Assembly: GCF_004803715.2 (NCBI RefSeq)
Contig: NZ_CP039383.2
Span: forward strand, 2,418,001 to 2,482,000
DNA: 64,000 nucleotides
Direction: 5' to 3'
Source of the DNA: Luteimonas yindakuii
Lineage (GTDB): Bacteria; Pseudomonadota; Gammaproteobacteria; Xanthomonadales; Xanthomonadaceae
The notes below the pieces were generated by a model, which saw only the letters and a list, made by a program, of their open reading frames with translations, searched no databases and had not been told where the DNA came from. Shown here in pieces: positions 9,338 through 17,810 of the stretch. Both the position numbers and the translations under genes were made by a program. The stretch's first letter is position 1; each line of letters starts with the position of its first letter.

Positions 9338-10638
9338 ACAAGACCCTCCTGTCCCTGCTGGCGGCTGCACTGCTGGCTGCTTCCCCCATCCACGCGCAGG
9401 ACATCGTGCCGCTCGAGCGCATCGCCGCCGTGGTGGACGAGGACGTCATCCTGCAGAGCGAACTCGACCGCGCGGTCGCCAACGTGCTCGCGCAGTACGC
9501 GGGCCGCAGCGACCAGCTGCCGCCGCGCGAGATCCTCGAGCGCCAGGTGCTGGAGCGGCTGGTGCTGGTGCGCCTGCAGACGGCCCGCGCCGGCCAGATG
9601 GGCGTGCGCGTCAGCGATGCCGAAGTGGACGGTGCGGTCGGCATGATCGCGCAGCAGAACGGCTTCACGCCCGACCAGTTGCGCCAGCAGCTCGCTGCCG
9701 ACGGACTGTCGTTCGACGAGTTCCGCAGCTCGCTGCGCGAGGAACTGATGGTGCAGCGACTGCGCCAGCGCTTCGCGCAGACCCGCATCGTGGTCAGCGA
9801 TGCCGAGGTCGACGCGGCGCTCGCCGGCGATGCGGTCAACCGCCAGTACCAGCTCGCGCACATCCTGGTCGCACTGCCCGATGGTGCGACGCCCGAGCAG
9901 ATCACCACCGCCGAGGAAAAGATCGAGGGCATCAAGGCCCTCGTCGAGCGCGGCGAGATGGCGTTCCAGGCCGCGGCGGTCCGCTATTCCGACAGCCCCA
10001 ACGCGCTCGAGGGCGGCAGCCTGGGCTGGCGCTCGCTCGACGAGATTCCCACCGCCTTCTCCGGCGCCGTGCAGTCGATGCAGCCCGGCGAGGTCCTCGG
10101 CCCGATGCGCGGCCCCAGCGGCTTCCAGCTGCTGCAGCTGGTGGAAGTGCGCGATGCGCAGAACGCCGGCAGCGTCACCCAGTACCAGGCGCGCCACATC
10201 CTGATCCGCAGCGGCGGTGACGTCAGCGACGAGCAGGCCCGCGCCCGCGCGCAGACCCTGCGTGCACGTGCTGCGGGTGGCGCCGACTTCGCCGAACTGG
10301 CCCGCGAGAACACCGACGATCCGTCCTCGCGCGAGCGTGGTGGCGACCTTGGCTGGTTCACCATCGACCAGTTCGGCCCGGACTTCGGCGCCCAGGTGGC
10401 CGGCATCGAGGACGGCGCGATCAGCGAGCCGTTCAAGACCCAGGCCGGCTGGCACATCGTGCAGCGCGTAGGCACCCGCCAGGCGGCGGCGGATAACGAC
10501 AACCGTCGCGCCCAGGTGCGCGAGGCCATCGGCCAGCGCAAGCTGGAAGACGAGTGGAACCGCTTCCTGCGCGAGATCCGCGGCGAAGCCTATGTGGACG
10601 TGCGCAGCGCCGCCGCGCCGGCAGGCACCGGCGGCTGA
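9334..10638 (+). CDS. surA: Periplasmic chaperone / peptidyl-prolyl isomerase SurA
   Basis: This 434-residue protein carries a signal peptide (LLSLLAAALLAASPIHA before QDIVPLERIAAVVDEDVI), the SurA N-terminal helical chaperone domain, and two parvulin domains. The first runs from about residue 170 (QYQLAHILVALPDGATPEQ) and the second from about 285 (QARHILIRSGGDVSDEQ). The C-terminal helix that packs back on the N-domain is present. SurA delivers unfolded outer-membrane proteins, including LptD, to the BAM complex, which explains its ATGA coupling to lptD. pdxA follows after two bases. Confidence 0.96.
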   Translation: MNKTLLSLLAAALLAASPIHAQDIVPLERIAAVVDEDVILQSELDRAVANVLAQYAGRSDQLPPREILERQVLERLVLVRLQTARAGQMGVRVSDAEVDGAVGMIAQQNGFTPDQLRQQLAADGLSFDEFRSSLREELMVQRLRQRFAQTRIVVSDAEVDAALAGDAVNRQYQLAHILVALPDGATPEQITTAEEKIEGIKALVERGEMAFQAAAVRYSDSPNALEGGSLGWRSLDEIPTAFSGAVQSMQPGEVLGPMRGPSGFQLLQLVEVRDAQNAGSVTQYQARHILIRSGGDVSDEQARARAQTLRARAAGGADFAELARENTDDPSSRERGGDLGWFTIDQFGPDFGAQVAGIEDGAISEPFKTQAGWHIVQRVGTRQAAADNDNRRAQVREAIGQRKLEDEWNRFLREIRGEAYVDVRSAAAPAGTGG

Positions 10639-10640
10639 GC

Positions 10641-11630
10641 ATGCGACGTCCCCGGCTCGCGCTGGTCCCGGGTGAACCGGCCGGCGTCGGGCCGGAGCTG
10701 TGCATCGCGGCACTGGCCCGCGACTGGGATGCCGATCTTGTCGTCTATGGCGATGGCGATACCCTGCGCCGCGCGGCCGACACAACCGGCCAGCCGATTC
10801 CCCGCCTGATCCCCCACGACGCGCCGGCCGACGCTCCGGGCGTGCGCCTGGTCGAATGTCGCAATGCACGGCCCGCCCGCTTCGGCGAGCCCGATCCGGC
10901 CAACGCGACGGCGGTGATCGGCGCCCTGACCGCGGCGGCCGATGCCTGCCGGTCCGGCGCCTGCGACGGCCTCGTCACCGGTCCGGTGCACAAGGCGGCG
11001 ATCAACGACGGCGGCATCCCCTATACCGGCACCACCGAACTGCTGGCGCGCCACGCCGGCTGCGACGTGGTGATGATGCTGGCCAACGACATCGTCCGCG
11101 TTGCGCTCGCCACCACCCACCTGCCGCTGCGTGACGTCGCCGACGCCATCGATGCGCCCTTGCTGGAACGCGTGCTGCGGACGCTGCACGACGCCCTGCG
11201 CAGGGACTTCGGCCATCCGCAACCGGTGATCGCGGTGCTGGGCCTGAACCCCCATGCCGGCGAGGACGGCCATCTCGGCCGCGAGGAACTCGACCTCATC
11301 GCGCCGCTGCTGGAACGCCTGCGCGCCGAGGACGGCTTCGACCTGCGTGGCCCGCTGCCGGCCGATACCGCCTTCCTGCCGGCGCGGCTGGCCCGGTTCG
11401 ATGCGGTGCTCGCGATGTACCACGACCAGGGCCTGCCGGTGCTGAAGTACAGCGGCTTCGAGCAGGCGGTGAACCTCACCCTCGGCCTGCCCTATCCACG
11501 CGTCGCGGTCGATCACGGCACCGCGCTCGACCTTGCCGGTCGTGGCGTCGCCGATCCGTCGAGCCTGTTCGCGGCGATTACGACCTGCGCGCAGCTGGCC
11601 CGCCGCCGCACTGCGGACGCGCGCGCATGA
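10641..11630 (+). CDS. pdxA: 4-hydroxythreonine-4-phosphate dehydrogenase PdxA
   Basis: The 329-residue product oxidises 4-phosphohydroxy-L-threonine in pyridoxal-phosphate synthesis. The N-terminal motif is GEPAGVGPE, a variant of the usual GDPAGIGPE. The metal-binding histidines are visible in TTHLPLRDV, LNPHAGEDGHLGREE and MYHDQGLPVLKY. The VTGPVHKAAIN substrate loop is also present. The gene lies in the conserved lptD-surA-pdxA-rsmA order, and its stop overlaps the next start (ATGA). Length is normal. Confidence 0.95.
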   Translation: MRRPRLALVPGEPAGVGPELCIAALARDWDADLVVYGDGDTLRRAADTTGQPIPRLIPHDAPADAPGVRLVECRNARPARFGEPDPANATAVIGALTAAADACRSGACDGLVTGPVHKAAINDGGIPYTGTTELLARHAGCDVVMMLANDIVRVALATTHLPLRDVADAIDAPLLERVLRTLHDALRRDFGHPQPVIAVLGLNPHAGEDGHLGREELDLIAPLLERLRAEDGFDLRGPLPADTAFLPARLARFDAVLAMYHDQGLPVLKYSGFEQAVNLTLGLPYPRVAVDHGTALDLAGRGVADPSSLFAAITTCAQLARRRTADARA

Positions 11631-11983
11631 CGGAACCTGCAACGACGCCCACGATCGGCTGGGACGATTTCCAGCGCGTCGAGTTGCGCGTGGGCCGGGT
11701 CCTGTCCGCGCGCACCTTTCCCGAAGCGCGCAAGCCTGCCTATGTGCTGGAAGTCGATTTCGGCCCGGAGATCGGCGTGCGCCGATCCAGCGCGCAGATC
11801 ACCGATCTCTACACGCCCGAATCACTGGTCGGACGTCTGGTCGTGGCGGTGGTTAACTTCCCGCCCAGGCAGATCGGCCCGCTGATGTCGCAATGCCTGG
11901 TCACCGGCTTCCACGACGCGCAGGGCCGGGTGGCGCTGTGCGTGCCGGATGCCGACGTCCCTCCCGGAACCCGACTGCTTTGA
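11627..11983 (+). CDS. CsaA-like tRNA-binding-domain protein (secretion chaperone family)
   Basis: The 118-residue protein consists of one OB-fold of the tRNA-binding/CsaA type: WDDFQRVELRVGRVLSARTF, then KPAYVLEVDFG, then VVAVVNFPPRQIGPLMSQCL. The FPPRQIG...S segment is the diagnostic CsaA ending, where homodimers expose a peptide-binding pocket; CsaA of Bacillus has chaperone activity on secretory preproteins. It overlaps pdxA (ATGA) and the TTG start of rsmA (TTGA), so it is embedded in the operon. This is unusual, because the classic enteric operon goes straight from pdxA to rsmA. Confidence 0.87.
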   Translation: MTEPATTPTIGWDDFQRVELRVGRVLSARTFPEARKPAYVLEVDFGPEIGVRRSSAQITDLYTPESLVGRLVVAVVNFPPRQIGPLMSQCLVTGFHDAQGRVALCVPDADVPPGTRLL

Positions 11984-12786
11984 GCATCGATACAACCGAC
12001 ACCGGCTTCGGCCGCGCCAAGAAGGCGCTTGGCCAGCACTTCCTGCACGAGCGCGGGATCATCGACCGCATCGTGCACGCGATCGACCCGCGTCCTGGCC
12101 AACGCATCGTCGAGATCGGCCCCGGCCAGGGCGCGCTGACCTTCCCGTTGCTGCGCGCACACGGCGCGCTGACGGTGATCGAGTTCGACCGCGACCTGAT
12201 TGCACCACTCACTGCCGCGGCTGCACCCCTGGGCGCGCTGGAGATCGTGCACCGCGACGTGCTGAAGGTCGACTTCGGCGAACTCGCCGGCAGCGGCGGC
12301 ACGCTGCGCCTGGTCGGCAACCTGCCCTACAACATCTCCTCGCCGATCCTGTTCCATGCACTCGACCACGCCGACGCCATCGTCGACATGCACTTCATGC
12401 TGCAGAAGGAAGTGGTCGACCGCATGGCCGCGGGCCCGGGCAGCAAGGTGTACGGCAGGCTGAGCGTGATGCTGCAGGCCTGGTGCGACGTGACACCGCT
12501 GTTCACCGTCGCGCCGGGCGCCTTCCGCCCGCCACCGAAGGTCGATTCGGCGGTGGTGCGGCTGGTGCCGAAGGCACGGACGCAGGTCCCCATCGACGAT
12601 CCGCTGCGGTTCGCGGCGGTGGTTCGCGCGGCCTTCGGCCAGCGTCGCAAGACCCTGCGCAACGCACTGGGTGCGCTGCTCGACGCCGATGCGATCGCCG
12701 CTGCGGGCATCGACCCGGGGCAACGCGCCGAACAGCTCGAGGTCGCCGACTTCATCGCCCTGTCGAAGGCACCGGCCGACGCATAG
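11980..12786 (+). CDS. rsmA: 16S rRNA (A1518/A1519) dimethyltransferase RsmA/KsgA
   Basis: RsmA dimethylates two adjacent adenines in helix 45 of 16S rRNA and acts as a late 30S assembly checkpoint. The 268-residue protein has the family opening (RAKKALGQHFLHERGIID), the SAM-binding motif VEIGPGQGALTFPL, the catalytic NLPYNISSPI, and the C-terminal FGQRRKTLRNAL. The start is TTG at 11980, overlapping the csaA stop; it gives the expected short N-terminus, and no ATG or GTG is suitably placed. It is followed after 60 bases by apaG. Confidence 0.95.
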   Translation: MSIDTTDTGFGRAKKALGQHFLHERGIIDRIVHAIDPRPGQRIVEIGPGQGALTFPLLRAHGALTVIEFDRDLIAPLTAAAAPLGALEIVHRDVLKVDFGELAGSGGTLRLVGNLPYNISSPILFHALDHADAIVDMHFMLQKEVVDRMAAGPGSKVYGRLSVMLQAWCDVTPLFTVAPGAFRPPPKVDSAVVRLVPKARTQVPIDDPLRFAAVVRAAFGQRRKTLRNALGALLDADAIAAAGIDPGQRAEQLEVADFIALSKAPADA

Positions 12787-12834
12787 CCTGCGCCTTGCAG
12801 CAGCGCGTCACCCGCTCTTTGCGGTCGCGGACGA

Positions 12835-12840
12835 TACACT
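12835..12840 (+). promoter_or_regulatory. Possible internal -10 element before apaG
   Basis: TACACT ends six bases upstream of the apaG ATG, in the only real gap of the lptD-apaH operon. If it is used, the transcript would start almost at the start codon and be leaderless. No -35 match is seen. Confidence 0.28.
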
Positions 12841-12846
12841 GTGCGC

Positions 12847-13230
12847 ATGGACGAACGACCGGACTACACGCTGGAAATCCAGATCGCGACGCGTTTCCTC
12901 GACGAGGAATCCGAGCCGGACCACGACCGCTACGTGTTCGCCTACACCATCCGCATCCGCAACCTCGGCCGCCGTGCCGCACAGCTGGTGTCGCGCCACT
13001 GGATCATCACCGACGGCAACGGCAAGGTCGACGAAGTGCATGGCGAAGGCGTGGTCGGCGAGCAGCCGCTGATCGAGCCGGGCGAACAGTTCGAGTACAC
13101 CTCCGGCGCGGTGCTGGAAACCGCGGTCGGCAGCATGCAGGGCCGGTACGACATGGTCGGCGAGGACGGCACGCGCTTCGACGCACCGATCCCGCCGTTC
13201 ACGCTGTCCGTCCCGCGCACGTTGCACTAG
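12847..13230 (+). CDS. apaG: ApaG (Co2+/Mg2+ efflux-associated, DUF525 beta-sandwich)
   Basis: This 127-residue single-domain protein matches ApaG along its whole length: YVFAYTIRIRNLGRRAAQL, then HWIITDGNGKVDEVHGEGVVGEQP, then SGAVLETAVGSMQGRYDM. ApaG is a fibronectin-like beta-sandwich of unclear biochemistry that affects cobalt and magnesium sensitivity in enterics and is fused to F-box proteins in eukaryotes. I use the ATG at 12847; a GTG two codons earlier is in frame. It sits in its normal place between rsmA and apaH, with nine bases before the latter. Confidence 0.93.
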   Translation: MDERPDYTLEIQIATRFLDEESEPDHDRYVFAYTIRIRNLGRRAAQLVSRHWIITDGNGKVDEVHGEGVVGEQPLIEPGEQFEYTSGAVLETAVGSMQGRYDMVGEDGTRFDAPIPPFTLSVPRTLH

Positions 13231-13239
13231 GCCGCACGC

Positions 13240-14087
13240 ATGGCGGTCTGGGCAATCGGCGACCTGCAGGGCTGCTACGCACCTACGCAGCGTCTGCTCG
13301 AGAAACTGCGTTTCGACCCGGCGGTCGACCAGCTCTGGTTCTGCGGCGACCTGGTCAACCGCGGCGGCGAGTCGCTGGAGACGTTGCGGCTGGTGCATTC
13401 CCTGCGCGAATCCGCGCGCGTGGTGCTGGGCAACCACGACCTGTCGCTGCTGGCGATCGCCGAACGCGACGAGGCGCAGCAGCGCCGGGTCAATCCCGAC
13501 CTGCAGCGCGTGCTGTTCGCGCCGGATCGCGACGAATTGCTGGGCTGGCTGCGTGGATGCCCGCTGCTGCATGTCGACCGCGCGCTGGGCTGGATGATGG
13601 TGCACGCGGGCCTGGCGCCGAAATGGACCACGCAGATGGCCGAGGCGCATGCGGCGGAAGTCGAGCAGCGCCTGCGTGGCGGCAACCGTCACAAGCTGCT
13701 GCGGAACATGTACGGCGACAAGCCGGCGTGGTCGCCCGGATTGCGCGGCGTCGACCGCGACCGCGCCATCATCAAACGTGTTCACCCGCATGCGTTACTG
13801 CACGCCGCGCGGGCGCATCGCCTTCGAGGAGAAGGGCGCGCCCGGCACCCAGGTCGCCGGGCTCTACCCCTGGTACGAAGTCCCCGGCCGCGCCGAGCGT
13901 GACCTGAAACTCGTCTGCGGCCACTGGTCCACGCTCGGTCTCTTCATCGGCCATGGCGTGCACGCGATCGACACCGGCGCGGTGTGGGGCGGCAAGCTCA
14001 CCGCGTTGCAGCTCGATACCCGACGAGTTGCGCATCGTGCAGGTGCCGGGACGCCAGCTTGCCGAGGGCGAGCGCAGCCGCGGCTGA
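13240..14087 (+). pseudogene. apaH: Diadenosine tetraphosphatase ApaH, interrupted by two +1 frameshifts
   Basis: The frame from the ATG at 13240 gives a normal ApaH N-terminus (IGDLQGCY, GDLVNRGG, GNHDLSLLA, VHAGLAPKW) up to about residue 178. Then an extra A in the AAA at 13774-13776 shifts it into a nonsense tail ending at 13902. Removing one A restores NVFTRMRYCTPRGRIAFEEKG through CGHWSTLGLF and the final metal-site region. A second extra base in the CCC at 14019-14021 must also be removed to read DELRIVQVPGRQLAEGE and stop at 14085-14087. With both corrected the protein is 281 residues, the normal ApaH length. Both sites are short homopolymers, so assembly errors are possible; otherwise the gene is inactive and Ap4A hydrolysis is lost. 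Confidence 0.85.
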
Positions 14088-14111
14088 GCGGCGACACGGA
14101 CGGCGACGACC

Positions 14112-14600
14112 TCAGCGTACGCGCCGGTAGTCGACGTAGGCGAACGCGAACGCATGCCGCGTATCGGCCGCATGGTGTTCGGCGGGGCCCGCCGCCCACT
14201 GCGATGCGTCCCAGGCCGGGAAGAACGCATCCGCGTCCTCGACCTCGGTATCGACGTGGGTGAGGTGGAGGGTGTCCGCCAGCGGCAGCGTCATCGCGTA
14301 GATCTCGCCGCCGCCGATGACGCACAGCTCCGGTACGTCGAGCGCCAGTGCGTCATCGAGCGAGGCGATGGCACGCATGCCGGCAAACGGCGCGCGCCCC
14401 GAGCGTGTCAGCACCAGGTTCTCGCGCCCGGGCAGCGTCCGGCCCAGTGACTCCGCGGTACGGCGGCCCATCAGCACCGGTTTGCCGAGCGTCAGCGCCT
14501 TGAAGCGCCTGAGGTCATCGGGCAGGTGCCACGGCAGGGCGTTGCCACGGCCGATCGCACGGTGGCGATCGAGTGCGGCGACAAGGCTCAGTCGCGTCAT
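14112..14600 (-). CDS. folA: Dihydrofolate reductase FolA
   Basis: The 162-residue enzyme reduces dihydrofolate to tetrahydrofolate with NADPH. Characteristic features are LVAALDRHRAIGRGNALPWHLPDD at the N-terminus (substrate aspartate in LPDDLRRF), GRRTAESLGRTLPGR (NADPH phosphate site) and VIGGGEIYAMTLPLADTLHLT. It lies three bases downstream of thyA, which makes the dihydrofolate that FolA recycles, so the two are co-transcribed. It converges on apaH with 24 bases between stops. Confidence 0.95.
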   Translation of the reverse strand: MTRLSLVAALDRHRAIGRGNALPWHLPDDLRRFKALTLGKPVLMGRRTAESLGRTLPGRENLVLTRSGRAPFAGMRAIASLDDALALDVPELCVIGGGEIYAMTLPLADTLHLTHVDTEVEDADAFFPAWDASQWAAGPAEHHAADTRHAFAFAYVDYRRVR

Positions 14601-14603
14601 CGT

Positions 14604-15398
14604 TCAGACCGCGATCGGCGCCTTGATCGCCGGATGCGGTTCATAGCCGACGATCGCGATGTCGTCGTAGTCGAACGCGAACAGGTCGGTCACCTGCGGG
14701 TTGAGCTGCAGGGTCGGCAACGGCCGCGGCTCGCGGGCGAGCTGCTCGCGCGCCTGTTCGTAATGGTTCGAATACAGATGCGCGTCGCCGAGCGTGTGCA
14801 CGAAGTCGCCCACGCCCAGGCCGGTCACCTGCGCCACCATCTGCGTGAGCAGCGCATAGCTTGCGATGTTGAACGGCACGCCGAGGAAGATGTCCCCACT
14901 GCGCTGGTACAGCTGGCAGCTGAGCCTGCCGTCGACCACGTAGAACTGGAACAGCGCGTGGCAGGGCTGCAGCGCCATCGCCGGCAGGTCGGCCACGTTC
15001 CAGGCGCTGACCACCAGCCGGCGCGAGTCCGGGTTGCGGCGGATCTCGTCGACCACCCAGCGGATCTGGTCGATCTCGCCACCGCGGCCATCGTCCCAGC
15101 GCCGCCACTGCTTGCCGTAGACCGGACCAAGCTCGCCATCGGCATCGGCCCATTCGTCCCAGATGCCGACCCTGTTGTCGCGCAGGTAGCCGATATTGGT
15201 CTCGCCCTTCAGGAACCACAGCAGCTCGTGGACGATCGAGCGCAGGTGCAGTTTCTTGGTGGTGACCAGCGGGAAGCCCGCGTTGAGGTCGAAGCGCATC
15301 TGCCAGCCGAACACGCTGCGCGTACCGGTCCCGGTGCGATCGGACTTCTCCGTCCCGTGCTCGAGCACATGCCGGAGCAGATCGAGATAGGCGCGCAT
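14604..15398 (-). CDS. thyA: Thymidylate synthase ThyA
   Basis: ThyA methylates dUMP to dTMP using methylene-tetrahydrofolate. Starting at the ATG at 15396-15398 gives 264 residues, exactly the E. coli length. An upstream in-frame start would run back into lgt. Conserved blocks are visible: [13 protein letters not shown], the catalytic cysteine in [14 protein letters not shown], and [21 protein letters not shown]. It starts one base after the lgt stop, in a minus-strand run lgt-thyA-folA. Confidence 0.96.
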   Translation of the reverse strand: MRAYLDLLRHVLEHGTEKSDRTGTGTRSVFGWQMRFDLNAGFPLVTTKKLHLRSIVHELLWFLKGETNIGYLRDNRVGIWDEWADADGELGPVYGKQWRRWDDGRGGEIDQIRWVVDEIRRNPDSRRLVVSAWNVADLPAMALQPCHALFQFYVVDGRLSCQLYQRSGDIFLGVPFNIASYALLTQMVAQVTGLGVGDFVHTLGDAHLYSNHYEQAREQLAREPRPLPTLQLNPQVTDLFAFDYDDIAIVGYEPHPAIKAPIAV

Positions 15399-15399
15399 G

Positions 15400-16311
15400 T
15401 CAGCGCGCGCCCGACGCCGCGGCTTGTGGCTCCAGCACCGGCGCCGCACGCGACTTCCAGAACAGGAACAGGCCAAGCGCGATCAACGGCAGGCTCAGCA
15501 CCTGGCCCATGGTCAGCCAACCGAATGCAAGGTATCCGAGCTGTGCATCGGGTTCGCGGACGAACTCGACGATGAAGCGGAACACCCCGTAGCCGAGCGC
15601 AAAACTGCCGGAGACCGCGTAGCGACGGCGCGGCTTCATCGAGTAGATCCAGACGATCGCGAACAGCACCACGCCTTCGAGGAAGGCCTGGTAGAGCTGC
15701 GACGGATGTCGCGCATGGACGTCGAGCGCACCGCTGGCATGCAGCGTGCGCAACGAGTCGAGATCCATGCTCCAGAACGGCTGCGGCAATGCCTTGGGAA
15801 ACACCACGCCCCAGCTGCCGTCGGTGGTACGACCCCAGAGTTCGCCGCCGATCCAGTTGCCGATGCGGCCCACGCCCAGCCCGAGCGGCACCAGCGGCGC
15901 ACCGAAATCCATCACGTCGAAGAAGTGCAGCCGCTGCCGGCGCGCCCACAGCCATGCGGCCAGCAATACGCCGAGCAGGCCACCGTGGAAACTCATCCCG
16001 CCTTCCCAGGGCCGCAGCAGCATCGTCGGATCGGCGAGGAAGTCGCCGAAGGCATAGAACAGCACGTAGCCGACGCGCCCGCCGAGGATGACCCCGAACA
16101 TGCAGTAGAACAGCAGGTCGCCGAACGCGTTGTAGTCCACGCCGGGCAGCCGGCCGGCGCGGATGCGCGTGCGGCCCAGCAACCAGGCGCTCGTGAACGC
16201 GACCAGGTACATCAGCCCGTACCAGTGCACCTGCGGATGGAACTGGCGGCCGAACAGTTCGAATGCCGGCAGCGAGAAGGCGACGGGATCGATCTGGTGC
16301 AGGATCGTCAT
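15400..16311 (-). CDS. lgt: Prolipoprotein diacylglyceryl transferase Lgt
   Basis: Lgt attaches diacylglycerol from phosphatidylglycerol to the lipobox cysteine of prolipoproteins, the first step of lipoprotein maturation in the inner membrane. The 303-residue polytopic protein shows [11 protein letters not shown] near the N-terminus and the Lgt signature region [14 protein letters not shown] (essential arginine and glutamate). [13 protein letters not shown] and the C-terminal EFVREPD are also present. The lgt-thyA junction (one-base gap) is widely conserved in proteobacteria. Candidate lipoprotein substrates in this window end at 53296 and 49517. Confidence 0.96.
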   Translation of the reverse strand: MTILHQIDPVAFSLPAFELFGRQFHPQVHWYGLMYLVAFTSAWLLGRTRIRAGRLPGVDYNAFGDLLFYCMFGVILGGRVGYVLFYAFGDFLADPTMLLRPWEGGMSFHGGLLGVLLAAWLWARRQRLHFFDVMDFGAPLVPLGLGVGRIGNWIGGELWGRTTDGSWGVVFPKALPQPFWSMDLDSLRTLHASGALDVHARHPSQLYQAFLEGVVLFAIVWIYSMKPRRRYAVSGSFALGYGVFRFIVEFVREPDAQLGYLAFGWLTMGQVLSLPLIALGLFLFWKSRAAPVLEPQAAASGAR

Positions 16312-16377
16312 CGGACTGCGGCTCCTCCGCTCATGCAGGCCCGACCAGCGACGCCGACCGGGAAATCATCGCCGCGG

Positions 16378-17157
16378 TCAACGCGGCATCGGATGCCGTG
16401 GCTCGTCCACCGGCGGCAGCACCTCGCCCTGGTTGCGCATCGTGTTGCGCTTGGCCCACAGGTTGAGGATCTCCACGAACGCGGAGAAGCCCATCGCGCC
16501 GTAGATATAGCCCTTCGGAATGTGCAGGCCGAACCCGTCCAGGGTGAGGTACACGCCGATCAGCACGATGAAGGCCAGCGCCAGCATCTTGACCGTCGGA
16601 TTGGCGTCGATGAAGCGGCCCAGCGGCTGCGCGGCGAGCAGCATCACCGCCACTGCGATCAGGATCGCCGCCACCATCACCGGCACGTAGTCACCGGCCA
16701 TGCCGACCGCGGCGATCACCGAATCCAGCGAGAACACGATATCGATCACCGCGATCTGCGCGATCACCGAGCCGAACGAGGCCGTAGCCGCGCCCGCGGT
16801 GCTGGTGTCGCCATGCTCGTCGCCCTTGAGCTGCTCGCGGATCTCCATCGCGCCCTTCACGATGAGGAACAGGCCGCCGAGGATCAGGATCAGGTCGCGC
16901 ACCGACACGCCGCGGCCGAACAGTTCGAACAGCGGATCGGTCAGCCGCGCCAGCCACGCCAGCGTCAGCAGCAGGCCGACGCGGGTGATGCACGCCACCG
17001 CGATGCCGAACTTGCGCGCGAACTCGCGCCGCTCCAGCGGCAGCTTGCCCACCGCGATCGAAATGAACACCAGGTTGTCGATGCCGAGCACGATCTCGAT
17101 CGCGGACAGCGTCACCAGCAGGATCCACACCTGCGGGTCGGTCAACAGTTCCATCAT
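16378..17157 (-). CDS. TerC-family integral membrane protein (metal-ion exporter-like)
   Basis: This 259-residue protein has seven or so membrane helices and the TerC acidic motifs: IEIVLGIDNLVFISIA in the first half, and the mirror motif AVIDIVFSLDSVIAAVGMAGD in the second. The paired aspartates in the membrane are typical of TerC/Alx/YgdQ proteins, implicated in manganese export and metal loading of exported proteins. Two adjacent ATG codons (17155 and 17152) are both usable. It lies between dgkA and lgt on the same strand. No yybP-ykoY riboswitch fits in the 37-base gap upstream. Confidence 0.88.
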   Translation of the reverse strand: MMELLTDPQVWILLVTLSAIEIVLGIDNLVFISIAVGKLPLERREFARKFGIAVACITRVGLLLTLAWLARLTDPLFELFGRGVSVRDLILILGGLFLIVKGAMEIREQLKGDEHGDTSTAGAATASFGSVIAQIAVIDIVFSLDSVIAAVGMAGDYVPVMVAAILIAVAVMLLAAQPLGRFIDANPTVKMLALAFIVLIGVYLTLDGFGLHIPKGYIYGAMGFSAFVEILNLWAKRNTMRNQGEVLPPVDEPRHPMPR

Positions 17158-17194
17158 TGTCTTTGTCGCCCTTGTCGGATCCGGCCGTGGCCGG

Positions 17195-17572
17195 TCAGAG
17201 CCAGCGCGGGAGCAGGATCAGCCCCCACACCAGCAGTACGTTCAGCATCGCCACGAACACCGCGGCCGATCCCATGTCCTTTGCGCGCCCGGCCAGCTCA
17301 TGCCACTCGCCGCCGAAACGCTCGATCACCGCCTCGATCGCGGAGTTGAGCAGTTCCACCGTGAGGACCAGCAGACAGCTGCCCAGGAGCAGCGCACGCT
17401 CGATACCGTTGCTGCCCAGCCACAGTGCCAGCGGCGCCAGCACGACCAGCAGGCAGACCTCCAGCCGGAACGAGGACTCGTGCAGCCACGCCGCACGCAG
17501 GCCCTGCAGTGACCACAGTGTCGCCTTCCACATCCTCGCCGGCCCGCGCGGCCAGTGTCCGGTGCCGTCCAT
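17195..17572 (-). CDS. dgkA: Diacylglycerol kinase DgkA
   Basis: This small (125-residue) three-helix membrane kinase phosphorylates diacylglycerol released during membrane-derived glucan and lipoprotein metabolism, returning it to phospholipid synthesis. The signature ELLNSAIEAVIERFGGEWHE (catalytic glutamate and metal ligand) is followed by LAGRAKDMGSAAVFVAM. Length matches E. coli DgkA. It is the first gene of a minus-strand series that includes lgt, which consumes phosphatidylglycerol, so the set is membrane-lipid themed. The 238 bases upstream to 17811 hold no other gene. Confidence 0.94.
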   Translation of the reverse strand: MDGTGHWPRGPARMWKATLWSLQGLRAAWLHESSFRLEVCLLVVLAPLALWLGSNGIERALLLGSCLLVLTVELLNSAIEAVIERFGGEWHELAGRAKDMGSAAVFVAMLNVLLVWGLILLPRWL

Positions 17573-17810
17573 CGTTCACGCGTTGTCCTGTCCGGCCGGC
17601 GCGGGGCCGGTAGGGACGGGTCGCACGCCGCGGAGCGCGGGCAATACGGAAAACACGGCGGTCATGGACATCGAGGCGCGGGCACTGTGACGGGCCGGAA
17701 GCCCGACATTCTGCCACAGCGGGCGCAGGCGCCGTCAGCGTGGCGCGCCCGGGTTTGCATCGCGCCAGTCGCCCTGCTTGACTGACGGACCACCCCGCCG
17801 CGCGATATCG

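Noticed and set aside
13774..13902. Programmed ribosomal frameshift in apaH.
   Set aside because: No slippery heptamer or downstream pseudoknot is apparent, two separate shifts are needed, and apaH is not known to use recoding. Insertion or sequencing error is simpler.
17158..17194. yybP-ykoY manganese riboswitch before the TerC gene.
   Set aside because: Only 37 bases separate dgkA from terC, too short for that aptamer.
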